From JBHHUI01 sp965248775 (GTDB lineage Bacteria > Chloroflexota > Anaerolineae > Anaerolineales > JBHHUI01): 64,000 nt of DNA. The notes under the pieces are model-generated. The model was not told the DNA's origin. It made no database searches and saw only the letters and a program-made list of their open reading frames with translations. The first letter of the stretch is position 1. The number at the start of each line of letters is the position of its first letter. The position numbers and the translations under genes are program-made. The stretch lies in contig OZ252150.1 of the NCBI GenBank assembly GCA_965248775.1, positions 3,162,001-3,226,000 of the forward strand. Direction: 5' to 3'. Shown one piece after another: positions 7,411 to 14,978 of this stretch.

Positions 7411-8721
7411 TCATTGGGAATTGTGCGCTGGCCCTGCGATTGCCAAAACATAACTTTCCGGATCCATGTATTTGCGCGCGGCGTTAAGTAAATCATCACG
7501 AGTAATCGCTTCAATCTTCTTCGGCAAGAGTTGTAGATAGTCCAGACCCAACTCGTGCATCTCCATATTAGAGATTGTGCCCGCCACGCCTTCGTTTGTT
7601 TCGAGTTGTAAAGGGATGCGCCCGAGCATGAACGCCTTGTTATCGGCGAGTTCGGCGGCGGTCACTTTGCGCCCAACAAGGCGCTGTACTTCGGTAAGCA
7701 TGCCTTCGATGGCAAGTTCTACATTTGATGGGTTGACGCCCGCAGCAAGTAGCCACGCACCGGGTCCGAAACGACTTTCCAAACTGCTGAACGAATAATA
7801 GGCCAGACCTTTCTTGTTGCGCACATTGTCGCCAAGCCGCCCCATCATTCCAAACACGCCCAGAATACTGTTTGCCAGCCGCGCGGCTTGGAAGTCTGGG
7901 TCTTTGCGGCGCGGTCCGAGAAAACCCAACACGATATCGGACTGAGTCTTACCTGCCAGTGGGATTTCCCGCTTCGCAATGGTTGTCGGGCTTGCTGCTT
8001 CGGGTGGGGCTGCAATTTCGGGTTGGCTGGAATTCTCCCAATCGCCGAAGTGTTGCTCGACAAGATCAACCGCATCCTGCTCGTGAATTGCGCCGACGAT
8101 CACAATGATCATGCCCTGCGGGCCATAATGTTTCTTGTGGAACGCGATCAAGTCATCCCGTGTAATGGCTTGTATAGTCTCGGGATAACCGCTGCCAGCA
8201 TAACCATAGGGATGCTCTTCCCCATATAAGGATTCATAAAAGTTGAGGCTGGCCATTGCGCGCGTGTCATGCGCCCGCATCGCGAGTCCGGTCATCATTT
8301 CGCCGCGCAGACGCTCGATATGATCTTTCGGAAATGTCGGTCGGCGCATCACATCTGCCGAGAGTTCCAGCAGCGTTGACAAATCTTCTGCGAGCGATTT
8401 GCCGTAGAAGCCTGCTGAATGAGTACCCGCGCCGGTGCCAAGTCGTGCCCCGATGGGTTCGATGCGCTCGTATATTTCTTCGAAAGTATAATTTGCGGCT
8501 CCCCGCATAAGCGCGCTCGAAGTGAAGGCGGCCAGACCAGCCTGTGCACGTCCTTCGTAAATTGAGCTGGCACGCACAGAGCCATCGAGCACAACTGCCG
8601 GGCTGTTGAAATTCTCGCGGGCGAGCACTGTGATGCCATTGCCTAAAACAACGCGTGTAATGTTATCCGGGCCGGGCAGTGAGCGCTGATCGAGATTGGG
8701 GAGCGGGGTAAGAGTCTTCAC
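7411..8721 (-). CDS. M16 family peptidase, inactive partner subunit
   Basis: A 436-residue M16 (insulysin/processing-peptidase) fold protein. The HxxEH zinc motif is absent: the equivalent position reads AAFTSSALMRG. This is typical of the non-catalytic subunit in bacterial M16 heterodimers, which helps bind substrate. I place the start at the GTG 8721, five bases after the stop of the preceding M16 gene and with AGAGGAG a little over ten bases upstream; the longer frame to 8865 would overlap that gene extensively. The glycine-rich and R/Y-type C-terminal region (YYSFSSLESRFGPGAWLLAAG) is preserved. Coupling to the active subunit suggests they form a 1:1 complex, probably in the cytoplasm because no signal peptide is seen. 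Confidence 0.85.
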   Translation of the reverse strand: MKTLTPLPNLDQRSLPGPDNITRVVLGNGITVLARENFNSPAVVLDGSVRASSIYEGRAQAGLAAFTSSALMRGAANYTFEEIYERIEPIGARLGTGAGTHSAGFYGKSLAEDLSTLLELSADVMRRPTFPKDHIERLRGEMMTGLAMRAHDTRAMASLNFYESLYGEEHPYGYAGSGYPETIQAITRDDLIAFHKKHYGPQGMIIVIVGAIHEQDAVDLVEQHFGDWENSSQPEIAAPPEAASPTTIAKREIPLAGKTQSDIVLGFLGPRRKDPDFQAARLANSILGVFGMMGRLGDNVRNKKGLAYYSFSSLESRFGPGAWLLAAGVNPSNVELAIEGMLTEVQRLVGRKVTAAELADNKAFMLGRIPLQLETNEGVAGTISNMEMHELGLDYLQLLPKKIEAITRDDLLNAARKYMDPESYVLAIAGPAHNSQ

Positions 8722-8726
8722 TCGAT

Positions 8727-10022
8727 TCAAATCTCCTCTGCCTCGCTCGCAGTTGGAATGTAATGGCCCACGACACGGTTTGTGCGAACAAGATACTTCT
8801 TTGCCACTCTTTGCACGTCTGCCGTTGTAACGGCACTTAGGCGCTCGAGGTAGTTTATGAACCAATTGTAGTCGTCGAGGATTTCGGCAAAGCCGTACCA
8901 GAATCCGAGATTGCTAACGCTCTCTGCGCTATAAGCAAACATCGCCCGGGCCTGTTTGATGGCGCGCACGAGCTCCTCTTCAGTGAGTGTGGTTGCTATC
9001 ATGCGGGTGATTTCCTTGTCGAGGGCAGCCTCGACTTCCGCAGGTGTACGGCCGTCACGCACGGCGCACATAAATGTGTACAGATAGGGGTCAACCGTAG
9101 CGGATAGATTGCCGCCCACAGAAGCAGCAAGTTCAGTTAAAACGAGCGCGCGATAAAGGCGGCTCGTTTTATTGCTCGTGCCGCCTCCAAACATGTTAAA
9201 CGAGCTTGCCCCTGAGAGCACACTGTCGAATACAACCATCGGATAGAAGTCGGGATCAGAGGCGGGCGGAGCATGATAGGCAACTTGTAAATATGCGGTC
9301 TGACCTTCGCCCTCCAAATGTACACGCCGCTCGCCTTGCTGGGCAGGTTCCGGGCGCACAAATAGGGGTGGCACTTCCCCACGTCCAATGGGGCTGAACA
9401 ACGCCCGAATGCGTTGCAGCATCTTACGGGCATTGAAATCTCCTACAGCGACTGCAATTGCATTGTTTGGTGCGTAAAACGTGTTGTAGTGCTCGAAGAG
9501 ATCATCGCGCGACATGTTTTCAATATCGACCTGATCGCCAAGGACCTCGTGATGGTAGGGATGCACTCGGAAGGCTGCTGCTTGCACCTCCTGGGTAAGT
9601 AAGAAAGTAGGCTGGTTCTCGTAGCCTTGCCGTTCGGAGATGATCACCGTGCGTTCAGCTTCGACATCCTTTGGCTTAAAGTTGCTGTTCGCCATCCGGT
9701 CGGCTTCTAGTTGTAAGGAGAGATCGATCTTGTCGGCGGGCATCGTTTCGAAATACGTTGTCCAGTCCAGCCAGGTCATTGCGTTCCAGATACCCCCGGC
9801 GCGCGCCACATCCCGTTCGAGGGCATCTGCCGGGAAGGCATCCGTCCCTTTGAACTGCATATGCTCCACCCAGTGGGAGGCTCCGGTTCGGCCAGTTCGC
9901 TCGTTGCGAGAGCCGACTCGATACCAAACCCAAAACGTAGCGACGGGGGCGGTATGCACTTCCTTCAGGATGACTGTGAGGCCATTGCGCAGCCGGGATC
10001 TAAGTATGTTGTTGGTGCTCAT
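8727..10022 (-). CDS. M16 family zinc metallopeptidase, active subunit
   Basis: A 431-residue M16 peptidase. The inverted zinc motif is intact as HWVEH near residues 46-50 (ASHWVEHMQFKGT), and the downstream third zinc ligand region is present (ERTVIISERQGYENQ, with Glu about 75 residues later). Such enzymes degrade peptides and protein fragments inside a closed two-subunit chamber. No signal peptide is visible, so it is probably cytoplasmic. It begins four bases after the ugd stop and ends five bases before the start of its inactive partner, a typical operon arrangement. The natural substrate cannot be told from sequence. Confidence 0.9.
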   Translation of the reverse strand: MSTNNILRSRLRNGLTVILKEVHTAPVATFWVWYRVGSRNERTGRTGASHWVEHMQFKGTDAFPADALERDVARAGGIWNAMTWLDWTTYFETMPADKIDLSLQLEADRMANSNFKPKDVEAERTVIISERQGYENQPTFLLTQEVQAAAFRVHPYHHEVLGDQVDIENMSRDDLFEHYNTFYAPNNAIAVAVGDFNARKMLQRIRALFSPIGRGEVPPLFVRPEPAQQGERRVHLEGEGQTAYLQVAYHAPPASDPDFYPMVVFDSVLSGASSFNMFGGGTSNKTSRLYRALVLTELAASVGGNLSATVDPYLYTFMCAVRDGRTPAEVEAALDKEITRMIATTLTEEELVRAIKQARAMFAYSAESVSNLGFWYGFAEILDDYNWFINYLERLSAVTTADVQRVAKKYLVRTNRVVGHYIPTASEAEEI

Positions 10023-10026
10023 TTTG

Positions 10027-11346
10027 TTAGTTGTTCGAAACGTGGTTGTAACCTCGCCCGATGCCGCGATAAACGAAATCCAACTCCTGCATCTTCTGGG
10101 CCGGGTAAATATTGCGTCCGTCTATGATCACATTCCCCCGCATTTCTGCATGTACGCGTGGTAGATCAAGTTGTTTGAATTCGTTCCACTCGGTCACGAC
10201 AACGAGAGCGTCGCAGCCGCGCGCGAGTTCATAAGGGTCTTCTGCGAAACCTACACCGTTCATCAACCGGCGTGCATTGGGCATTGCGACAGGGTCGTAG
10301 CAACGTACATGCGCACCGGCACTCTGCAACGCTTCTGCAATTTCAATCGAAGGCGCTTCGCGCATGTCGTCGGTGTTGGGCTTGAAGGCCAGGCCCAGCA
10401 AGCCAATCACCTTCTCGTGCAAGTCGTCGCCCAATGTCTCGTGTAGTTTAAAGAGTACTTTCTGGCGCGCATCGGTATTAATTTCCATCACACTTCGGAG
10501 CAGTTGCGGATGTTTGCCTTGCACAGAAGCCATGTGCGCGAGTGCTTTCACATCTTTGGGGAAGCAACTGCCGCCGTAGCCAATACCGGCATCGAGGAAG
10601 GAAGGGCCAATACGTTTGTCGTATCCCATTCCAACTGCGACTTCCTTAATGTCAGCCCCGAGCGCTTCGCAGATATTTGCAATTTCGTTGATGAATGAAA
10701 TTTTGGTCGCGAGAAATGCGTTGGAGGCATATTTGATCATCTCGGCGGTGCGCAGGTCGGTTACGACAATGGGAGCGCGCAAAGGCAGGTGTAGTTGCGC
10801 AACTTTGTCGGCTGCCTCTTTATCCAGCGAGCCGAGGACTATGCGGTGCGGATCCATAAAATCAGTCAGCGCAGCACCCTCGCGCAGAAATTCCGGGCAG
10901 GAGACGACCGAGAATTCAATAGGTTGAGGCTGATTCTCGCGTACGATGTCGGCCACCCAGTCGCCCGTGCCCACTGGAACAGTGGATTTGTTGACAATCA
11001 CTAGCGGCGCAGTCATAGTTTGGGCAATCGTCGTCGCGGCCTGGCGGACATATTGCAAATCGGCCTCGCCATCTACCCCCTCGGGCGTAGCGACGCAGAT
11101 AAACGCAAAATCGGCGCCATTGAGGGATTCCTCATAGGAAGTAGTAAACGTAAGCCGACCAGCCTCTACATTGCGCTGCACCATCTCCGCCAGGCCTGGC
11201 TCGTAGATAGGCATGATGCCTTTCTTTAGATTTTCCATGCGAGGTTCATTTATATCCAGACAACAAATGCGGTTGCCCAGATCAGCGAAACAGGCACCGG
11301 TTACAAGACCGACATAGCCGGTCCCAACTACGGCGATGTTCTTCAC
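10027..11346 (-). CDS. ugd: UDP-glucose 6-dehydrogenase
   Basis: A 439-residue enzyme that oxidises UDP-glucose to UDP-glucuronate with two NAD+, supplying precursors for surface polysaccharides. The N-terminal Rossmann motif GTGYVGLVTGACFADLG occupies residues 8-24. The catalytic cysteine is in GGSCFPKD near residue 260. The central helix with YASNAFLATKISFINEIAN and the C-terminal UDP-binding domain (GLLGLAFKPNTDDMREAP) are complete. It heads a minus-strand run followed immediately by the two M16 peptidase genes. A TuaD/AglM-type or UDP-mannose variant cannot be excluded, but the motif set best fits ugd. Confidence 0.93.
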   Translation of the reverse strand: MKNIAVVGTGYVGLVTGACFADLGNRICCLDINEPRMENLKKGIMPIYEPGLAEMVQRNVEAGRLTFTTSYEESLNGADFAFICVATPEGVDGEADLQYVRQAATTIAQTMTAPLVIVNKSTVPVGTGDWVADIVRENQPQPIEFSVVSCPEFLREGAALTDFMDPHRIVLGSLDKEAADKVAQLHLPLRAPIVVTDLRTAEMIKYASNAFLATKISFINEIANICEALGADIKEVAVGMGYDKRIGPSFLDAGIGYGGSCFPKDVKALAHMASVQGKHPQLLRSVMEINTDARQKVLFKLHETLGDDLHEKVIGLLGLAFKPNTDDMREAPSIEIAEALQSAGAHVRCYDPVAMPNARRLMNGVGFAEDPYELARGCDALVVVTEWNEFKQLDLPRVHAEMRGNVIIDGRNIYPAQKMQELDFVYRGIGRGYNHVSNN

Positions 11347-11445
11347 AATACTACTCCCAGAAGCCGGGTATTTCGAGGATCATACCACGGGCATTTCCAA
11401 GCGAAATGCAGTGCGGGCATGTGAAGTTAAGATGATTGCCGATGC

Positions 11446-11451
11446 TATAAT
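11446..11451 (+). promoter_or_regulatory. Extended -10 element, probable leaderless promoter
   Basis: TATAAT preceded by TGC (extended -10) lies only six bases before the ATG at 11458, so the expected start of transcription coincides with the A of the start codon. The same 18-base block, GATTGCCGATGCTATAAT, occurs before the gene at 38400. A -35 match is weak. Confidence 0.65.
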
Positions 11452-11457
11452 CGCGCC

Positions 11458-11961
11458 ATGATCGATTGGGTGCTGGCAGCGAACTTCTTTGTGCATATGC
11501 TGGCCACGATTGTCTGGGTGGGGGGCATATGCGTAATCACTCTTGTCATCTGGCCGGCTGCCCGGCGCGTACTCGGTCCCGGACGCCCTACCGGTGAGTT
11601 CATGCGAGAGGTTCAACGGCGATTCTCTCCGTTAGCGATTCTGTCTCTTGCCACACTGGTGGTAACAGGCCTCGGACAGATGGCAGCCAACGAGAATTAC
11701 GTCGGCTTATTCAGCATTTCCAATACGTGGGCGCAGGCGCTATTGCTCAAGCATGTGGGATTTGGCGTGATGACGCTTGTGGGCGCGTATCTGACCTGGG
11801 GGCTGCTACCCTCCCTGAATCGGCTTAGTCTAATGGAAGCGGCTGGTCGGACACCTATAGAACTGGAGCGACTCCGTCGCCGTCAGGAGCGTTTGCATCA
11901 ACTCAATACGGCCTGTGGCGTCATCGTTCTGTTATTTACTGCTATCGCGCGCGTTGCTTAA
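11458..11961 (+). CDS. CopD-like four-helix membrane protein
   Basis: A 167-residue integral membrane protein with four hydrophobic helices (around residues 5-30, 55-75, 90-115 and 145-165). Conserved positions include the histidine and tryptophan of FFVHMLATIVWVGG and a second histidine in LLLKHVGFGVMTLVGAY. This pattern resembles the CopD/DUF4149 group of copper-related or heme-like membrane proteins, where the histidines may ligate a metal. The transport or copper-resistance role is an inference from the family. No other copper genes are nearby. A consensus extended -10 element sits six bases before the ATG and there is no Shine-Dalgarno site, so the message is probably leaderless. It is divergent from ugd. 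Confidence 0.65.
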   Translation: MIDWVLAANFFVHMLATIVWVGGICVITLVIWPAARRVLGPGRPTGEFMREVQRRFSPLAILSLATLVVTGLGQMAANENYVGLFSISNTWAQALLLKHVGFGVMTLVGAYLTWGLLPSLNRLSLMEAAGRTPIELERLRRRQERLHQLNTACGVIVLLFTAIARVA

Positions 11962-12065
11962 AACTTAGAAAGCGGTGCTATCCTGCCTGCGAAGTTGGCT
12001 GACACTTTCAGTTATTTTCTCATCCATTCCAAAACGCGGGTTACTATTGCCGCCTCTCACACCTC

Positions 12066-12992
12066 ATGTTTGAATTCGTCTTTTTAGGCACATCGGCCTC
12101 TGCGCCTTCGATCCACCGTGGTCTGTCGGCGCATGTGGTCTTGCATCGGGAACATCGCTTCCTCATCGACTGCGGCGAAGGCACACAGCGCCAGATTTTG
12201 CGTAGTGGCTTAGGGTTCAAGCGACTCGACAAAATTCTAATCACGCATGGTCATCTGGACCACATTCTCGGGCTCGGCGGTCTGGTCTCGACTTTCACAC
12301 GCTGGGAGGCGATGGAAGATATAGAGATCTGGGCCGGCAGACGTGCCTTGCGACGAATCCGCGACCTAGTCTTCGGGGTTGTCATGCGCGCTGATCCGGA
12401 GAGCATGCGCGTTGAATTGAAAGAGATCGAGCCTGGCATTTTGATGGATAGGAAGACTTTTACCCTTTCCGCGCTCCCCGTTTCACATCGTGGCGCGGAT
12501 TGTTTCGGATTCGTTTTTCAGGAAAAGTCGCATCGGCCTTTTCTGGTTGAAAAAGCACAGGCCTTGGGTGTGCCGACCGGTCCCGTGAGACGCGAACTCG
12601 TGCAGGGCAATTCCATCACACTGGCGGATGGGCGCACGATTTTGCCGGAGGAAGTGCTGGGCGAGGAAATTAAGGGCGCGCGCCTTGTGCATATTGGCGA
12701 TGCCGGCCGAACTTCCGATCTGCTGGAGGCCTGTGATGGTGCAGACGCACTGGTGATCGAGGCCACGTATCTCGATCACGAACGCGATCTGGCCCGAAAG
12801 TTCGGACACCTGACAGCAACGCAGGCAGCCGAGCTGGCGCGCGAGGCTGGAGTGGGCGCGCTCTACCTGACACATATTTCCCGCCGCTATCGCGAGCGCG
12901 ATGTCATTGCTGAAGCGAGGGAAGTTTTCCCCGCGGCGCACGTTGCGCGGGATCTCGATCAGTTTCGAGTTAAACGGAGCGAGGCAGTCTAG
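12066..12992 (+). CDS. rnz: Ribonuclease Z (tRNA 3' endonuclease)
   Basis: A 308-residue metallo-beta-lactamase fold nuclease, the usual short RNase Z length. It removes 3' trailers from tRNA precursors. The first metal motif HGHLDH (HxHxDH type) lies near residues 61-66 in THGHLDHILGLGG. The N-terminal MFEFVFLGTSASAPS and CGEGTQRQ are characteristic of the family. Further ligands are in ALPVSHRGADCFGF, HIGDAGRTSD and LTHISRRY. It needs no partner. The gene has no clear Shine-Dalgarno site. It converges on the following minus-strand gene with only six bases between them. Identification is firm; the residual doubt is only over the exact start. Confidence 0.93.
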   Translation: MFEFVFLGTSASAPSIHRGLSAHVVLHREHRFLIDCGEGTQRQILRSGLGFKRLDKILITHGHLDHILGLGGLVSTFTRWEAMEDIEIWAGRRALRRIRDLVFGVVMRADPESMRVELKEIEPGILMDRKTFTLSALPVSHRGADCFGFVFQEKSHRPFLVEKAQALGVPTGPVRRELVQGNSITLADGRTILPEEVLGEEIKGARLVHIGDAGRTSDLLEACDGADALVIEATYLDHERDLARKFGHLTATQAAELAREAGVGALYLTHISRRYRERDVIAEAREVFPAAHVARDLDQFRVKRSEAV

Positions 12993-12998
12993 TTTGCT

Positions 12999-13508
12999 CT
13001 AGAAGCGCTGCAACAGAATGCGACTCAGACGACCCCACAATACGAGACCTGCCCGGTCTCTCGCAATCAGAATGCGCGCAGCGCCAGTGAAACCATCGCG
13101 GAGGGTCACCCCCTCTTGCGGATTCACAATAAGAGTGACCGGAACAGTGACGACACGCGAGTCTTCGTCAGCCGGTAGTGCCTTGCCTTCGATGTTGAAA
13201 ACCTGTCCCGCAATGTCCGTACCTGGATAAGCGCGCAGTCGGATTTGTGCAAGCTGTCCGATTGCAACAAGGGCGATCTCTGTTTCGGGGACATGCACGA
13301 TTGCAACCATTCCAGCAGGTGTGGCTTGCATGATAAGCTCCCCACCCACTGTCCAATCCGCTGATCCAAATACAAGATAAATCAGCGCCAGCAGCGTAAT
13401 TGCAAAGGCAGCGAAACGGAGTTCGCGGCGGGAGATCAGCGGTGGGGTTGATTCTTGGGCGGAGTCTTCGGATTCGGAAACGGGAGCTGAGGTAGGTTCT
13501 TGATCCAT
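12999..13508 (-). CDS. Single-TM protein with HlyD-like beta-barrel
   Basis: A 169-residue protein with an acidic Ser/Thr-rich N terminus (residues 1-25), one membrane helix near 31-48 (LRFAAFAITLLALIYLVFG) and an extracytoplasmic part. That part resembles the beta-barrel/membrane-proximal domain of HlyD-type membrane fusion proteins: VPETEIALVAIGQLAQIRLRAYPG, then GQVFNIE, and VPVTLIV..GVTLRDGFTGAARI. The coiled-coil hairpin and lipoyl parts of a full adaptor are missing, so it may be a reduced adaptor or a fragment that took on another role. No transporter gene lies next to it. The function is therefore open. It converges with rnz. Confidence 0.6.
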   Translation of the reverse strand: MDQEPTSAPVSESEDSAQESTPPLISRRELRFAAFAITLLALIYLVFGSADWTVGGELIMQATPAGMVAIVHVPETEIALVAIGQLAQIRLRAYPGTDIAGQVFNIEGKALPADEDSRVVTVPVTLIVNPQEGVTLRDGFTGAARILIARDRAGLVLWGRLSRILLQRF

Positions 13509-13589
13509 CGTGCCGGTAGCGGCTTGAGAATCCGATCAGAGTATGCGACAATTCCAGACCGCATTATAGCAGTGGAGCATGCTGTACTC

Positions 13590-13656
13590 AGTGTTCAGTT
13601 TGCAGTATTCAGAGCCTTTCTGAGGACACTCAACTGAATACTGTCAACTGAACACT
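13590..13656. repeat. Long inverted repeat, 23-nt arms
   Basis: Arms 13590-13612 and 13634-13656 are complementary except for about three central bases (each arm is AGTGTTCAGTT, three bases, AGTATTCAG), with a 21-base loop. Each arm itself contains two similar halves. It lies between divergent genes, and there is no T-tract, so it is not an obvious terminator. Confidence 0.7.
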
Positions 13657-13674
13657 TTGACCCTTCAAAGCTAA

Positions 13675-14319
13675 ATGATATTCGATTTCCATCGCAGAGT
13701 TCTCTTTGTCAGCAGCGCGCTATTTATTGCAGCGGCCTGCAACAATGGAACGTCGACGTTGCCTGATGGTGTTTTGCTGCAGGACGATTTCTCAAACCGT
13801 CGGAGTGGCTGGATGGTGTTAGAAGACAGGGATGGCTTCCTGCGATATGTGGATGGCGCCTACGTTGTGCGTATCAATACCCCCCGCATTGTCCTGTGGG
13901 GTGTGAGCAATTCCAGCCAGAATTTTTCGGATATCCGTATTGAAGTGGCAGCCCACGATAAAAGTGAAATATTTGAAGTGAGTTTCGGTGTACTTTGCAA
14001 CTATCAAGATGAAAAGAATTTCTATTTATTCGAGATCGGACCGGATGGTTTCTACCGCATTGTGCGCGTCTCCGCCGGGGAACAGGTTATCCTCGCCGGT
14101 GAGGAGTTGTCTGTCGACATTGCCATTGGACAGGAGACCTACCAATTGGAAGTTGAGTGTGCATCAGGCCGGCAATCGTTGCGTGTGGATGGAAAAGAAA
14201 TTGCACAAGTCATGGATACTACTCATACGAACGGGGATGTAGGCTTGTTGGCGCATAGCTACGCGCGAGGCGGTGTCGAAATATATTTCGACGATCTGAA
14301 GGTCTCTTCGCTCGAGTAA
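13675..14319 (+). CDS. Lipoprotein with concanavalin/LamG-like domain
   Basis: A 214-residue protein. Residues 1-22 are a signal peptide ending in a lipobox-like AAAC. The rest reads as a jelly-roll beta-sandwich of the LamG/DUF1080-like type: LLQDDFSNRRSGWMV at the start, then NFSDIRIEVAAHDKSEIFEVSFGVLCNYQDEKN with the YLFEI strand, and a closing GGVEIYFDDLKV. Domains of this shape often bind glycans or serve as spacers on the outside of the cell, and the fold is inferred by pattern only. It is followed closely by a second lipoprotein and a glycosidase in the same orientation, so the three may form one envelope-directed unit. The ATG has no clear ribosome binding site. Confidence 0.65.
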   Translation: MIFDFHRRVLFVSSALFIAAACNNGTSTLPDGVLLQDDFSNRRSGWMVLEDRDGFLRYVDGAYVVRINTPRIVLWGVSNSSQNFSDIRIEVAAHDKSEIFEVSFGVLCNYQDEKNFYLFEIGPDGFYRIVRVSAGEQVILAGEELSVDIAIGQETYQLEVECASGRQSLRVDGKEIAQVMDTTHTNGDVGLLAHSYARGGVEIYFDDLKVSSLE

Positions 14320-14331
14320 AGTCAGGTGCAT

Positions 14332-14973
14332 ATGAAAAAAGATAATCTGCTTCTCGGCATTGGGATTGCGCTCGCACTTTCTCTCGCTGCCTGCAGTACA
14401 GATGATTTTGCAACGGACGTACCCGCTCCGGTTGTCGTCACTGTAGTGGTGACAGGCGAACCTTTGCCTACGAATACACCCGCGCCGACAGCGATCCCGG
14501 AAGAGCGCTACCCCGAACCCGAACGTGTCCAAACCCAGGCCGTGCATCAACCCTTCGAGCGGGGCGATGCGATCTGGTTGGAGGATCGGCGCGAGATATG
14601 GGTCTTCGTGCAGCCATATACACTGATTGTTGATGCCCTGGCGACGCCCACCGGCCCGCAATTCCTGAGTACGGGCGGACGCTTATTTGTCTTCGAAGAC
14701 ACCTTCGATGCGAGTGTCGATCTTGATGAAGATTCGGCGATCGCCGCACCGGACGGCTTTCGACAGCCCAAGGGCGGTATTGGCAAGTTGTGGCGCAATG
14801 ATGCCGAACTGCGCGGGGCGCTCGGCTGGGCGCTCGATTGGGAAGTGCCTTATGAAACGGTTGTGACTTCCTATCATATTGAACCGGCCAACTCCGTACA
14901 GACAGTGTTCACTTCAGACGAACGACTGTTTTTCGTGCACCGTGGCGCTGGAATCTGGAGCGCAGGACCGTAG
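14332..14973 (+). CDS. Lipoprotein of unknown function
   Basis: A 213-residue lipoprotein: basic n-region (MKKDN), hydrophobic core and lipobox SLAAC with Cys near residue 21, then a Thr/Pro-rich linker (residues 35-65) that carries the following domain away from the membrane. The domain of about 145 residues (from ERVQTQAVHQPFERGDAIWLEDRREIW) looks beta-rich; part of it reads like a short repeat family with W and F at regular positions. I do not recognise it. I start it at ATG 14332, preceded by AGG, rather than at the GTG 14326. It ends five bases before the glycosidase gene, which suggests a shared transcript and perhaps joint action at the cell surface. Confidence 0.65.
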   Translation: MKKDNLLLGIGIALALSLAACSTDDFATDVPAPVVVTVVVTGEPLPTNTPAPTAIPEERYPEPERVQTQAVHQPFERGDAIWLEDRREIWVFVQPYTLIVDALATPTGPQFLSTGGRLFVFEDTFDASVDLDEDSAIAAPDGFRQPKGGIGKLWRNDAELRGALGWALDWEVPYETVVTSYHIEPANSVQTVFTSDERLFFVHRGAGIWSAGP

Positions 14974-14978
14974 CCGGA

